A DNA stretch of 64,000 bases from Phytopythium helicoides. Lineage: Eukaryota; Oomycota; Peronosporomycetes; Pythiales; Pythiaceae. This document shows, one piece after another, positions 1 through 11,924 of this stretch. Numbering within the stretch: position 1 is the stretch's first letter; each line of letters opens with the position of its first letter. Location of the stretch: the NCBI GenBank assembly GCA_024867545.1, contig JANFNE010000068.1, forward strand, positions 1-64,000. The letters run 5' to 3'. Below the pieces are notes generated by a model. That model was not told the origin of the DNA. It was given only the letters and a program-made list of their open reading frames with translations, and made no database searches. The position numbers and the translations under genes are program-made.

Positions 1-214
1 CTTCTTTTATTATTTCTTTCTTCTTTCTTCTTTCCTTCCTTCCTTCCTTCCTTCCTTCCTCCTCTGCTTTTACTGCTTTTCCCCCTTCTATTTCTACATC
101 ATGTTTGCGTTCCGAGCCAAGTTGGCACCCACTCACCACCTGTTTTTCTTCGTATGGTCATTTGCATGATTCTATTGTGTTGGATAGTTGGGAATCGTTC
201 GTGTTGACTTGCGA

Positions 215-271
215 TTCGATCGGATCGGATCGAATCGAATCGAATCCGATCGCGATCCGATCTCGATCCGA
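215..271. repeat. GATC-rich palindromic block (example from unit 1)
   Basis: About 57 bp of degenerate GATCG/ATCGA/ATCCG pentamers contain seven GATC tetramers. The left arm (atcggatcg) is the reverse complement of the right arm (cgatccgat), so the block could form a cruciform. It is present in all units with small copy changes in the atcga pentamers. Confidence 0.75.
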
Positions 272-378
272 TGGGAGATTGGGGAGTTTGTTTGCTTGTG
301 TGTTTGTTTGTTTGTTTGTTTGTTTGTTTGTTTGTGTTGTTGTTTTTGGTGTGGACGGTATGTCTGTATGTCAAAGTA

Positions 379-402
379 TTTCCGCACATAAAGATGCGGA
401 AA
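379..402. other. Perfect hairpin in the tRNA spacer (example from unit 1)
   Basis: The plus strand reads tttccgca, an 8-nt loop cataaaga, then tgcggaaa, a perfect 8-bp stem. GTA/TAC outside it extends the stem by three pairs with a one-base bulge. It occurs in every unit, about 58 nt beyond the tRNA 3' end in the tRNA's transcription direction, and is followed there by tacttttgac, a second T4. Its function is unknown. Confidence 0.8.
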
Positions 403-427
403 GTACACAGGGTGAGCGAAGCAAAGC

Positions 428-431
428 AAAA
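428..431 (-). terminator. Probable Pol III T4 terminator of tRNA copy 1 (repeated in every unit)
   Basis: This is the first run of four T on the minus strand after the tRNA 3' end, inside cctcttttgc. The intervening CTTT repeats give only TTT. The same spacing recurs in each unit. Four T is a minimal Pol III terminator. Confidence 0.6.
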
Positions 432-459
432 GAGGAGGAAAGAAAGAAAGAAAGAAATT

Positions 460-530
460 AGCACTTGTTGGTCTCGATCCAACGACCTTTGGGTTATGAG
501 CCCAACACGCTTCCTCTGCGCCAAAGTGCT
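460..530 (-). tRNA. tRNA-iMet(CAT): Initiator tRNA-Met (CAT), copy 1
   Basis: The minus strand folds as a 71-nt cloverleaf. Acceptor AGCACTT pairs with AAGTGCT; the D stem is GCGC/GCGT; the anticodon stem-loop is TTGGG-CTCATAA-CCCAA; the T stem-loop is GTTGG-ATCGAGA-CCAAC. Initiator identity rests on the A1:U72 pair, three stacked G:C pairs under the anticodon loop, and A54 with A60 in place of T54. It has no intron and no encoded CCA. A box and B box are internal. A T4 stretch about 29 nt past the 3' end would stop Pol III. The spacer around this copy has several private changes. The next copy starts 674 bp on. The other 52 copies read identically wherever I compared them. Confidence 0.96.
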
Positions 531-1133
531 AGCTCAAACATATACACCACACACAAACACACACATACAAACACAACGCACACCGCTGCCACACATTTCA
601 CTCCCTGCTTTCAATCCACACACCTACACTCTCCACTCCTCTTCCACTTTATCCTCTTCTTTTTTTTCCTGCTTCTTTTATTATTTCTTTCTTTCTTTCT
701 TCTTTCTTCCTTCCATTCCTTCCTTCCTTCCTCCTCTGCTTTTACTGCTTTTCCCCTTCTATTTCTACATCATGTTTGCGTTCCGAGCCCAAGTTGGCAC
801 CCACTCACCACCTGTTTTTCTTCGTATGGTCATTTGCATGATTCTATTGTGTTGATAGTTGGGAATCGTTCGTGTTGACTTGCGATTCGATCGGATCGGA
901 TCGAATCGAATCGAATCCGATCGCGATCCGATCTCGATCCGATGGGAGATTGGGGAGTTTGTTTGCTTGGTGTGTTTGTTTGTTTGTTTGTTTGTTTGTT
1001 TGTTTGTGTTGTTGTTTTTGGTGTGGACGTGTATGTCTGTATGTCAAAAGTATTTCCGCACATAAAGATGCGGAAAGTACACAGGGTGAGCGAAGCAAAG
1101 CAAAAGAGGAGGAAAGAAAGAAAGAAAAGAATT

Positions 1134-1204
1134 AGCACTTGTTGGTCTCGATCCAACGACCTTTGGGTTATGAGCCCAACACGCTTCCTCTGCGCCAAAG
1201 TGCT
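1134..1204 (-). tRNA. tRNA-iMet(CAT): Initiator tRNA-Met (CAT), copy 2
   Basis: Same 71-nt cloverleaf as copy 1. The spacer to its left has an extra base in the (TTTG) run and in the gagcccaag segment. Next copy 669 bp on. Confidence 0.95.
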
Positions 1205-1802
1205 AGCTCAAACATATACACCACACACAAACACACACATACAAACACAACGCACACCGCTGCCACACATTTCACTCCCTGCTTTCAATCCACACACCTA
1301 CACTCTCCACTCCTCTTCCACTTTATCCTCTTCTTTTTTTTCCTGCTTCTTTTATTATTTCTTTCTTTCTTTCTTCTTTCTTCCTTCCTTCCTTCCTTCC
1401 TTCCTCCTCTGCTTTTACTGCTTTTCCCCCTTCTATTTCTACATCATGTTTGCGTTCCGAGCCAAGTTGGCACCCACTCACCACCTGTTTTTCTTCGTAT
1501 GGTCATTTGCATGATTCTATTGTGTTGATAGTTGGGAATCGTTCGTGTTGACTTGCGATTCGATCGGATCGAATCGAATCGAATCCGATCGCGATCCGAT
1601 CTCGATCCGATGGGAGATTGGGGAGTTTGTTTGCTTGTGTGTGTGTTGTTTGTTTGTTTGTTTGTTTGTTTGTTTGTGTTGTTGTTTTTGGTGTGGACGT
1701 GTATGTCTGTATGTCAAAAGTATTTCCGCACATAAAGATGCGGAAAGTACACAGGGTGAGCGAAGCAAAGCAAAAGAGGAGGAAAGAAAGAAAGAAAGAA
1801 TT

Positions 1803-1873
1803 AGCACTTGTTGGTCTCGATCCAACGACCTTTGGGTTATGAGCCCAACACGCTTCCTCTGCGCCAAAGTGCT
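1803..1873 (-). tRNA. tRNA-iMet(CAT): Initiator tRNA-Met (CAT), copy 3
   Basis: Intact. Next copy 671 bp on; that spacer has a longer poly-T run before cctgcttc. Confidence 0.95.
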
Positions 1874-2473
1874 AGCTCAAACATATACACCACACACAAA
1901 CACACACATACAAACACAACGCACACCGCTGCCACACATTTCACTCCCTGCTTTCAATCCACACACCTACACTCTCCACTCCTCTTCCACTTTATCCTCT
2001 TCTTTTTTTTTCCTGCTTCTTTTATTATTTCTTTCTTTCTTTCTTCTTTCTTCCTTCCTTCCTTCCTTCCTTCCTCCTCTGCTTTTACTGCTTTTCCCCT
2101 TCTATTTCTACATCATGTTTGCGTTCCGAGCCAAGTTGGCACCCACTCACCACCTGTTTTTCTTCGTATGGTCATTTGCATGATTCTATTGTGTTGATAG
2201 TTGGGAATCGTTCGTGTTGACTTGCGATTCGATCGGATCGGATCGAATCGAATCGAATCCGATCGCGATCCGATCTCGATCCGATGGGAGATTGGGGAGT
2301 TTGTTTGCTTGTGTGTTTGTTTGTTTGTTTGTTTGTTTGTTTGTTTGTGTTGTTGTTTTTGGTGTGGACGTGTATGTCTGTATGTCAAAAGTATTTCCGC
2401 ACATAAAGATGCGGAAAGTACACAGGGTGAGCGAAGCAAAGCAAAAGAGGAGGAAAGAAAGAAAGAAAGAATT

Positions 2474-2544
2474 AGCACTTGTTGGTCTCGATCCAACGAC
2501 CTTTGGGTTATGAGCCCAACACGCTTCCTCTGCGCCAAAGTGCT
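2474..2544 (-). tRNA. tRNA-iMet(CAT): Initiator tRNA-Met (CAT), copy 4
   Basis: Intact. Next copy 671 bp on. Confidence 0.95.
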
Positions 2545-3144
2545 AGCTCAAACATATACACCACACACAAACACACACATACAAACACAACGCACACCGC
2601 TGCCACACATTTCACTCCCTGCTTTCAATCCACACACCTACACTCTCCACTCCTCTTCCACTTTATCCTCTTCTTTTTTTTCCTGCTTCTTTTATTATTT
2701 CTTTCTTTCTTTCTTCTTTCTTCCTTCCTTCCTTCCTTCCTTCCTCCTCTGCTTTTACTGCTTTTCCCCTTCTATTTCTACATCATGTTTGCGTTCCGAG
2801 CCAAGTTGGCACCCACTCACCACCTGTTTTTCTTCGTATGGTCATTTGCATGATTCTATTGTGTTGATAGTTGGGAATCGTTCGTGTTGACTTGCGATTC
2901 GATCGGATCGAATCGAATCGAATCCGATCGCGATCCGATCTCGATCCGATGGGAGATTGGGGAGTTTGTTTGCTTGTGTGTGTTTGTTTGTTTGTTTGTT
3001 TGTTTGTTTGTTTGTGTTGTTGTTTTTGGTGTGGACGTGTATGTCTGTATGTCAAAAGTATTTCCGCACATAAAGATGCGGAAAGTACACAGGGTGAGCG
3101 AAGCAAAGCAAAAGAGGAGGAAAGAAAGAAAGAAAGAAAGAATT

Positions 3145-3215
3145 AGCACTTGTTGGTCTCGATCCAACGACCTTTGGGTTATGAGCCCAACACGCTTCCT
3201 CTGCGCCAAAGTGCT
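3145..3215 (-). tRNA. tRNA-iMet(CAT): Initiator tRNA-Met (CAT), copy 5
   Basis: Intact. Next copy 676 bp on. Confidence 0.95.
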
Positions 3216-3820
3216 AGCTCAAACATATACACCACACACAAACACACACATACAAACACAACGCACACCGCTGCCACACATTTCACTCCCTGCTTTCAAT
3301 CCACACACCTACACTCTCCACTCCTCTTCCACTTTATCCTCTTCTTTTTTTTCCTGCTTCTTTTATTATTTCTTTCTTTCTTTCTTCTTTCTTCCTTCCT
3401 TCCTTCCTTCCTTCCTCCTCTGCTTTTACTGCTTTTCCCCTTCTATTTCTACATCATGTTTGCGTTCCGAGCCAAGTTGGCACCCACTCACCACCTGTTT
3501 TTCTTCGTATGGTCATTTGCATGATTCTATTGTGTTGATAGTTGGGAATCGTTCGTGTTGACTTGCGATTCGATCGGATCGGATCGAATCGAATCGAATC
3601 CGATCGCGATCCGATCTCGATCCGATGGGAGATTGGGGAGTTTGTTTGCTTGTGTGTGTTTGTTTGTTTGTTTGTTTGTTTGTTTGTTTGTGTTGTTGTT
3701 TTTGGTGTGGACGTGTATGTCTGTATGTCAAAAGTATTTCCGCACATAAAGATGCGGAAAGTACACAGGGTGAGCGAAGCAAAGCAAAAGAGGAGGAAAG
3801 AAAGAAAGAAAGAAAGAATT

Positions 3821-3891
3821 AGCACTTGTTGGTCTCGATCCAACGACCTTTGGGTTATGAGCCCAACACGCTTCCTCTGCGCCAAAGTGCT
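3821..3891 (-). tRNA. tRNA-iMet(CAT): Initiator tRNA-Met (CAT), copy 6
   Basis: Intact. Next copy 678 bp on, the longest interval in the array. Confidence 0.95.
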
Positions 3892-4498
3892 AGCTCAAAC
3901 ATATACACCACACACAAACACACACATACAAACACAACGCACACCGCTGCCACACATTTCACTCCCTGCTTTCAATCCACACACCTACACTCTCCACTCC
4001 TCTTCCACTTTATCCTCTTCTTTTTTTTCCTGCTTCTTTTATTATTTCTTTCTTTCTTTCTTCTTTCTTCCTTCCTTCCTTCCTTCCTTCCTCCTCTGCT
4101 TTTACTGCTTTTCCCCTTCTATTTCTACATCATGTTTGCGTTCCGAGCCAAGTTGGCACCCACTCACCACCTGTTTTTCTTCGTATGGTCATTTGCATGA
4201 TTCTATTGTGTTGATAGTTGGGGAATCGTTCGTGTTGACTTGCGATTCGATCGGATCGATCGAATCGAATCGAATCCGATCGCGATCCGATCTCGATCCG
4301 ATGGGAGATTGGGGAGTTTGTTTGCTTGTGTGTTTGTTTGTTTGTTTGTTTGTTTGTTTGTTTGTTTGTGTTGTTGTTTTTGGTGTGGACGTGTATGTCT
4401 GTATGTCAAAAGTATTTCCGCACATAAAGATGCGGAAAGTACACAGGGTGAGCGAAGCAAAGCAAAAGAGGAGGAAAGAAAGAAAGAAAGAAAGAATT

Positions 4499-4569
4499 AG
4501 CACTTGTTGGTCTCGATCCAACGACCTTTGGGTTATGAGCCCAACACGCTTCCTCTGCGCCAAAGTGCT
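4499..4569 (-). tRNA. tRNA-iMet(CAT): Initiator tRNA-Met (CAT), copy 7
   Basis: Intact. Next copy 669 bp on. Confidence 0.95.
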
Positions 4570-5167
4570 AGCTCAAACATATACACCACACACAAACACA
4601 CACATACAAACACAACGCACACCGCTGCCACACATTTCACTCCCTGCTTTCAATCCACACACCTACACTCTCCACTCCTCTTCCACTTTATCCTCTTCTT
4701 TTTTTTCCTGCTTCTTTTATTATTTCTTTCTTTCTTTCTTCTTTCTTCCTTCCTTCCTTCCTTCCTTCCTCCTCTGCTTTTACTGCTTTTCCCCTTCTAT
4801 TTCTACATCATGTTTGCGTTCCGAGCCAAGTTGGCACCCACTCACCACCTGTTTTTCTTCGTATGGTCATTTGCATGATTCTATTGTGTTGATAGTTGGG
4901 AATCGTTCGTGTTGACTTGCGATTCGATCGGATCGAATCGAATCGAATCCGATCGCGATCCGATCTCGATCCGATGGGAGATTGGGGAGTTTGTTTGCTT
5001 GTGTGTTTGTTTGTTTGTTTGTTTGTTTGTTTGTTTGTTTGTGTTGTTGTTTTTGGTGTGGACGTGTATGTCTGTATGTCAAAAGTATTTCCGCACATAA
5101 AGATGCGGAAAGTACACAGGGTGAGCGAAGCAAAGCAAAAGAGGAGGAAAGAAAGAAAGAAAGAATT

Positions 5168-5238
5168 AGCACTTGTTGGTCTCGATCCAACGACCTTTGG
5201 GTTATGAGCCCAACACGCTTCCTCTGCGCCAAAGTGCT
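5168..5238 (-). tRNA. tRNA-iMet(CAT): Initiator tRNA-Met (CAT), copy 8
   Basis: Intact. Next copy 670 bp on. Confidence 0.95.
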
Positions 5239-5837
5239 AGCTCAAACATATACACCACACACAAACACACACATACAAACACAACGCACACCGCTGCCAC
5301 ACATTTCACTCCCTGCTTTCAATCCACACACCTACACTCTCCACTCCTCTTCCACTTTATCCTCTTCTTTTTTTTCCTGCTTCTTTTATTATTTCTTTCT
5401 TTCTTTCTTCTTTCTTCCTTCCTTCCTTCCTTCCTTCCTCCTCTGCTTTTACTGCTTTTCCCCTTCTATTTCTACATCATGTTTGCGTTCCGAGCCAAGT
5501 TGGCACCCACTCACCACCTGTTTTTCTTCGTATGGTCATTTGCATGATTCTATTGTGTTGATAGTTGGGAATCGTTCGTGTTGACTTGCGATTCGATCGG
5601 ATCGGATCGAATCGAATCGAATCCGATCGCGATCCGATCTCGATCCGATGGGAGATTGGGGAGTTTGTTTGCTTGTGTGTTTGTTTGTTTGTTTGTTTGT
5701 TTGTTTGTTTGTGTTGTTGTTTTTGGTGTGGACGTGTATGTCTGTATGTCAAAAGTATTTCCGCACATAAAGATGCGGAAAGTACACAGGGTGAGCGAAG
5801 CAAAGCAAAAGAGGAGGAAAGAAAGAAAGAAAGAATT

Positions 5838-5908
5838 AGCACTTGTTGGTCTCGATCCAACGACCTTTGGGTTATGAGCCCAACACGCTTCCTCTGCGCC
5901 AAAGTGCT
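5838..5908 (-). tRNA. tRNA-iMet(CAT): Initiator tRNA-Met (CAT), copy 9
   Basis: Intact. Next copy 673 bp on. Confidence 0.95.
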
Positions 5909-6510
5909 AGCTCAAACATATACACCACACACAAACACACACATACAAACACAACGCACACCGCTGCCACACATTTCACTCCCTGCTTTCAATCCACACA
6001 CCTACACTCTCCACTCCTCTTCCACTTTATCCTCTTCTTTTTTTTCCTGCTTCTTTTATTATTTCTTTCTTTCTTTCTTCTTTCTTCCTTCCTTCCTTCC
6101 TTCCTTCCTCCTCTGCTTTTACTGCTTTTCCCCTTCTATTTCTACATCATGTTTGCGTTCCGAGCCAAGTTGGCACCCACTCACCACCTGTTTTTCTTCG
6201 TATGGTCATTTGCATGATTCTATTGTGTTGATAGTTGGGAATCGTTCGTGTTGACTTGCGATTCGATCGGATCGAATCGAATCGAATCCGATCGCGATCC
6301 GATCTCGATCCGATGGGAGATTGGGGAGTTTGTTTGCTTGTGTGTGTGTTTGTTTGTTTGTTTGTTTGTTTGTTTGTTTGTGTTGTTGTTTTTGGTGTGG
6401 ACGTGTATGTCTGTATGTCAAAAGTATTTCCGCACATAAAGATGCGGAAAGTACACAGGGTGAGCGAAGCAAAGCAAAAGAGGAGGAAAGAAAGAAAGAA
6501 AGAAAGAATT

Positions 6511-6581
6511 AGCACTTGTTGGTCTCGATCCAACGACCTTTGGGTTATGAGCCCAACACGCTTCCTCTGCGCCAAAGTGCT
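6511..6581 (-). tRNA. tRNA-iMet(CAT): Initiator tRNA-Met (CAT), copy 10
   Basis: Intact. Next copy 671 bp on. Confidence 0.95.
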
Positions 6582-7181
6582 AGCTCAAACATATACACCA
6601 CACACAAACACACACATACAAACACAACGCACACCGCTGCCACACATTTCACTCCCTGCTTTCAATCCACACACCTACACTCTCCACTCCTCTTCCACTT
6701 TATCCTCTTCTTTTTTTTCCTGCTTCTTTTATTATTTCTTTCTTTCTTTCTTCTTCCTTCCTTCCTTCCTTCCTCCTCTGCTTTTACTGCTTTTCCCCTT
6801 CTATTTCTACATCATGTTTGCGTTCCGAGCCAAGTTGGCACCCACTCACCACCTGTTTTTCTTCGTATGGTCATTTGCATGATTCTATTGTGTTGATAGT
6901 TGGGAATCGTTCGTGTTGACTTGCGATTCGATCGGATCGAATCGAATCGAATCGAATCCGATCGCGATCCGATCTCGATCCGATGGGAGATTGGGGAGTT
7001 TGTTTGCTTGTGTGTGTGTTTGTTTGTTTGTTTGTTTGTTTGTTTGTTTGTTTGTGTTGTTGTTTTTGGTGTGGACGTGTATGTCTGTATGTCAAAAGTA
7101 TTTCCGCACATAAAGATGCGGAAAGTACACAGGGTGAGCGAAGCAAAGCAAAAGAGGAGGAAAGAAAGAAAGAAAAGAATT

Positions 7182-7252
7182 AGCACTTGTTGGTCTCGAT
7201 CCAACGACCTTTGGGTTATGAGCCCAACACGCTTCCTCTGCGCCAAAGTGCT
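7182..7252 (-). tRNA. tRNA-iMet(CAT): Initiator tRNA-Met (CAT), copy 11
   Basis: Intact. Next copy 673 bp on. Confidence 0.95.
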
Positions 7253-7854
7253 AGCTCAAACATATACACCACACACAAACACACACATACAAACACAACG
7301 CACACCGCTGCCACACATTTCACTCCCTGCTTTCAATCCACACACCTACACTCTCCACTCCTCTTCCACTTTATCCTCTTCTTTTTTTTCCTGCTTCTTT
7401 TATTATTTCTTTCTTTCTTTCTTCTTTCTTCCTTCCTTCCTTCCTTCCTTCCTCCTCTGCTTTTACTGCTTTTCCCCTTCTATTTCTACATCATGTTTGC
7501 GTTCCGAGCCAAGTTGGCACCCACTCACCACCTGTTTTTCTTCGTATGGTCATTTGCATGATTCTATTGTGTTGATAGTTGGGAATCGTTCGTGTTGACT
7601 TGCGATTCGATCGGATCGAATCGAATCGAATCCGATCGCGATCCGATCTCGATCCGATGGGAGATTGGGGAGTTTGTTTGCTTGTGTGTTTGTTTGTTTG
7701 TTTGTTTGTTTGTTTGTTTGTTTGTGTTGTTGTTTTTGGTGTGGACGTGTATGTCTGTATGTCAAAAGTATTTCCGCACATAAAGATGCGGAAAGTACAC
7801 AGGGTGAGCGAAGCAAAGCAAAAGAGGAGGAAAGAAAGAAAGAAAGAAAGAATT

Positions 7855-7925
7855 AGCACTTGTTGGTCTCGATCCAACGACCTTTGGGTTATGAGCCCAA
7901 CACGCTTCCTCTGCGCCAAAGTGCT
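7855..7925 (-). tRNA. tRNA-iMet(CAT): Initiator tRNA-Met (CAT), copy 12
   Basis: Intact. Next copy 673 bp on. Confidence 0.95.
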
Positions 7926-8527
7926 AGCTCAAACATATACACCACACACAAACACACACATACAAACACAACGCACACCGCTGCCACACATTTCACTCCC
8001 TGCTTTCAATCCACACACCTACACTCTCCACTCCTCTTCCACTTTATCCTCTTCTTTTTTTTCCTGCTTCTTTTATTATTTCTTTCTTTCTTTCTTCTTT
8101 CTTCCTTCCTTCCTTCCTTCCTTCCTCCTCTGCTTTTACTGCTTTTCCCCTTCTATTTCTACATCATGTTTGCGTTCCGAGCCAAGTTGGCACCCACTCA
8201 CCACCTGTTTTTCTTCGTATGGTCATTTGCATGATTCTATTGTGTTGATAGTTGGGAATCGTTCGTGTTGACTTGCGATTCGATCGGATCGAATCGAATC
8301 GAATCCGATCGCGATCCGATCTCGATCCGATGGGAGATTGGGGAGTTTGTTTGCTTGTGTGTTTGTTTGTTTGTTTGTTTGTTTGTTTGTTTGTTTGTGT
8401 TGTTGTTTTTGGTGTGGACGTGTATGTCTGTATGTCAAAAGTATTTCCGCACATAAAGATGCGGAAAGTACACAGGGTGAGCGAAGCAAAGCAAAAGAGG
8501 AGGAAAGAAAGAAAGAAAGAAAGAATT

Positions 8528-8598
8528 AGCACTTGTTGGTCTCGATCCAACGACCTTTGGGTTATGAGCCCAACACGCTTCCTCTGCGCCAAAGTGCT
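8528..8598 (-). tRNA. tRNA-iMet(CAT): Initiator tRNA-Met (CAT), copy 13
   Basis: Intact. Next copy 662 bp on; that spacer has private single-base losses near 8922-8945. Confidence 0.95.
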
Positions 8599-9189
8599 AG
8601 CTCAAACATATACACCACACACAAACACACACATACAAACACAACGCACACCGCTGCCACACATTTCACTCCCTGCTTTCAATCCACACACCTACACTCT
8701 CCACTCCTCTTCCACTTTATCCTCTTCTTTTTTTTCCTGCTTCTTTTATTATTTCTTTCTTTCTTTCTTCTTCTTCCTTCCTTCCTTCCTTCCTCCTCTG
8801 CTTTTACTGCTTTTCCCCTTCTATTTCTACATCATGTTTGCGTTCCGAGCCAAGTTGGCACCCACTCACCACCTGTTTTTCTTCGTATGGTCATTTGCAT
8901 GATTCTATTGTGTTGATAGTTGGAATCGTTCGTGTGACTTGCGATCGGATCGGATCGAATCGAATCGAATCCGATCGCGATCCGATCTCGATCCGATGGG
9001 AGATTGGGGAGTTTGTTTGCTTGTGTGTGTGTTTGTTTGTTTGTTTGTTTGTTTGTTTGTTTGTGTTGTTGTTTTTGGTGTGGACGTGTATGTCTGTATG
9101 TCAAAAGTATTTCCGCACATAAAGATGCGGAAAGTACACAGGGTGAGCGAAGCAAAGCAAAAGAGGAGGAAAGAAAGAAAGAAAGAATT

Positions 9190-9260
9190 AGCACTTGTTG
9201 GTCTCGATCCAACGACCTTTGGGTTATGAGCCCAACACGCTTCCTCTGCGCCAAAGTGCT
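9190..9260 (-). tRNA. tRNA-iMet(CAT): Initiator tRNA-Met (CAT), copy 14
   Basis: Intact. Next copy 673 bp on. Confidence 0.95.
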
Positions 9261-9862
9261 AGCTCAAACATATACACCACACACAAACACACACATACAA
9301 ACACAACGCACACCGCTGCCACACATTTCACTCCCTGCTTTCAATCCACACACCTACACTCTCCACTCCTCTTCCACTTTATCCTCTTCTTTTTTTTCCT
9401 GCTTCTTTTATTATTTCTTTCTTTCTTTCTTCTTTCTTCCTTCCTTCCTTCCTTCCTTCCTCCTCTGCTTTTACTGCTTTTCCCCTTCTATTTCTACATC
9501 ATGTTTGCGTTCCGAGCCAAGTTGGCACCCACTCACCACCTGTTTTTCTTCGTATGGTCATTTGCATGATTCTATTGTGTTGATAGTTGGGAATCGTTCG
9601 TGTTGACTTGCGATTCGATCGGATCGAATCGAATCGAATCCGATCGCGATCCGATCTCGATCCGATGGGAGATTGGGGAGTTTGTTTGCTTGTGTGTGTG
9701 TTTGTTTGTTTGTTTGTTTGTTTGTTTGTTTGTGTTGTTGTTTTTGGTGTGGACGTGTATGTCTGTATGTCAAAAGTATTTCCGCACATAAAGATGCGGA
9801 AAGTACACAGGGTGAGCGAAGCAAAGCAAAAGAGGAGGAAAGAAAGAAAGAAAGAAAGAATT

Positions 9863-9933
9863 AGCACTTGTTGGTCTCGATCCAACGACCTTTGGGTTAT
9901 GAGCCCAACACGCTTCCTCTGCGCCAAAGTGCT
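9863..9933 (-). tRNA. tRNA-iMet(CAT): Initiator tRNA-Met (CAT), copy 15
   Basis: Intact. Next copy 669 bp on. Confidence 0.95.
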
Positions 9934-10531
9934 AGCTCAAACATATACACCACACACAAACACACACATACAAACACAACGCACACCGCTGCCACACATT
10001 TCACTCCCTGCTTTCAATCCACACACCTACACTCTCCACTCCTCTTCCACTTTATCCTCTTCTTTTTTTTCCTGCTTCTTTTATTATTTCTTTCTTTCTT
10101 TCTTCTTTCTTCCTTCCTTCCTTCCTTCCTTCCTCCTCTGCTTTTACTGCTTTTCCCCTTCTATTTCTACATCATGTTTGCGTTCCGAGCCAAGTTGGCA
10201 CCCACTCACCACCTGTTTTTCTTCGTATGGTCATTTGCATGATTCTATTGTGTTGATAGTTGGGAATCGTTCGTGTTGACTTGCGATCGGATCGGATCGA
10301 ATCGAATCGAATCCGATCGCGATCCGATCTCGATCCGATGGGAGATTGGGGAGTTTGTTTGCTTGTGTGTTTGTTTGTTTGTTTGTTTGTTTGTTTGTTT
10401 GTGTTGTTGTTTTTGGTGTGGACGTGTATGTCTGTATGTCAAAAGTATTTCCGCACATAAAGATGCGGAAAGTACACAGGGTGAGCGAAGCAAAGCAAAA
10501 GAGGAGGAAAGAAAGAAAGAAAGAAAGAATT

Positions 10532-10602
10532 AGCACTTGTTGGTCTCGATCCAACGACCTTTGGGTTATGAGCCCAACACGCTTCCTCTGCGCCAAAGTG
10601 CT
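10532..10602 (-). tRNA. tRNA-iMet(CAT): Initiator tRNA-Met (CAT), copy 16
   Basis: Intact. Next copy 648 bp on; that spacer has the 23-bp deletion and the gtcaccc variant. Confidence 0.95.
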
Positions 10603-11179
10603 AGCTCAAACATATACACCACACACAAACACACACATACAAACACAACGCACACCGCTGCCACACATTTCACTCCCTGCTTTCAATCCACACACCTACA
10701 CTCTCCACTCCTCTTCCACTTTATCCTCTTCTTTTTTTTCCTGCTTCTTTTATTATTTCTTTCTTTCTTTCTTCCTTCCTTCCTTCCTTCCTCCTCTGCT
10801 TTTACTGCTTTTCCCCTTCTATTTCTACATCATGTTTGCGTTCCGAGCCAAGTTGTCACCCACTCACCACCTGTTTTTCTTCGTATGGTCATTTGCATGA
10901 TTCTATTGTGTTGACTTGCGATTCGATCGGATCGGATCGAATCGAATCGAATCCGATCGCGATCCGATCTCGATCCGATGGGAGATTGGGGAGTTTGTTT
11001 GCTTGTGTGTGTGTTTGTTTGTTTGTTTGTTTGTTTGTTTGTTTGTTTGTGTTGTTGTTTTTGGTGTGGACGTGTATGTCTGTATGTCAAAAGTATTTCC
11101 GCACATAAAGATGCGGAAAGTACACAGGGTGAGCGAAGCAAAGCAAAAGAGGAGGAAAGAAAGAAAGAAAGAAAGAATT

Positions 11180-11250
11180 AGCACTTGTTGGTCTCGATCC
11201 AACGACCTTTGGGTTATGAGCCCAACACGCTTCCTCTGCGCCAAAGTGCT
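11180..11250 (-). tRNA. tRNA-iMet(CAT): Initiator tRNA-Met (CAT), copy 17
   Basis: Intact. Next copy 674 bp on. Confidence 0.95.
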
Positions 11251-11853
11251 AGCTCAAACATATACACCACACACAAACACACACATACAAACACAACGCA
11301 CACCGCTGCCACACATTTCACTCCCTGCTTTCAATCCACACACCTACACTCTCCACTCCTCTTCCACTTTATCCTCTTCTTTTTTTTCCTGCTTCTTTTA
11401 TTATTTCTTTCTTTCTTTCTTCTTTCTTCCTTCCTTCCTTCCTTCCTTCCTCCTCTGCTTTTACTGCTTTTCCCCTTCTATTTCTACATCATGTTTGCGT
11501 TCCGAGCCAAGTTGGCACCCACTCACCACCTGTTTTTCTTCGTATGGTCATTTGCATGATTCTATTGTGTTGATAGTTGGGAATCGTTCGTGTTGACTTG
11601 CGATTCGATCGGATCGGATCGAATCGAATCGAATCCGATCGCGATCCGATCTCGATCCGATGGGAGATTGGGGAGTTTGTTTGCTTGTGTGTTTGTTTGT
11701 TTGTTTGTTTGTTTGTTTGTTTGTGTTGTTGTTTTTGGTGTGGACGTGTATGTCTGTATGTCAAAAGTATTTCCGCACATAAAGATGCGGAAAGTACACA
11801 GGGTGAGCGAAGCAAAGCAAAAGAGGAGGAAAGAAAGAAAGAAAGAAAGAATT

Positions 11854-11924
11854 AGCACTTGTTGGTCTCGATCCAACGACCTTTGGGTTATGAGCCCAAC
11901 ACGCTTCCTCTGCGCCAAAGTGCT
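11854..11924 (-). tRNA. tRNA-iMet(CAT): Initiator tRNA-Met (CAT), copy 18
   Basis: Intact. Next copy 665 bp on; that spacer reads tttgttgtttttgg, having lost the usual gtgttg. Confidence 0.95.

Noticed and set aside
460..530. Elongator tRNA-Met
   Set aside because: The A1:U72 pair, the GGG/CCC anticodon-stem base and A54/A60 in the T loop are initiator features.
3542..4915. 457-codon open frame spanning two tRNA units, and many 100-340-codon frames through the array
   Set aside because: They read through (TTTG)n, (TTTC)n and tRNA sequence, appear in several frames and both strands, and change frame with microsatellite length from unit to unit. They are low-complexity artefacts, not proteins.
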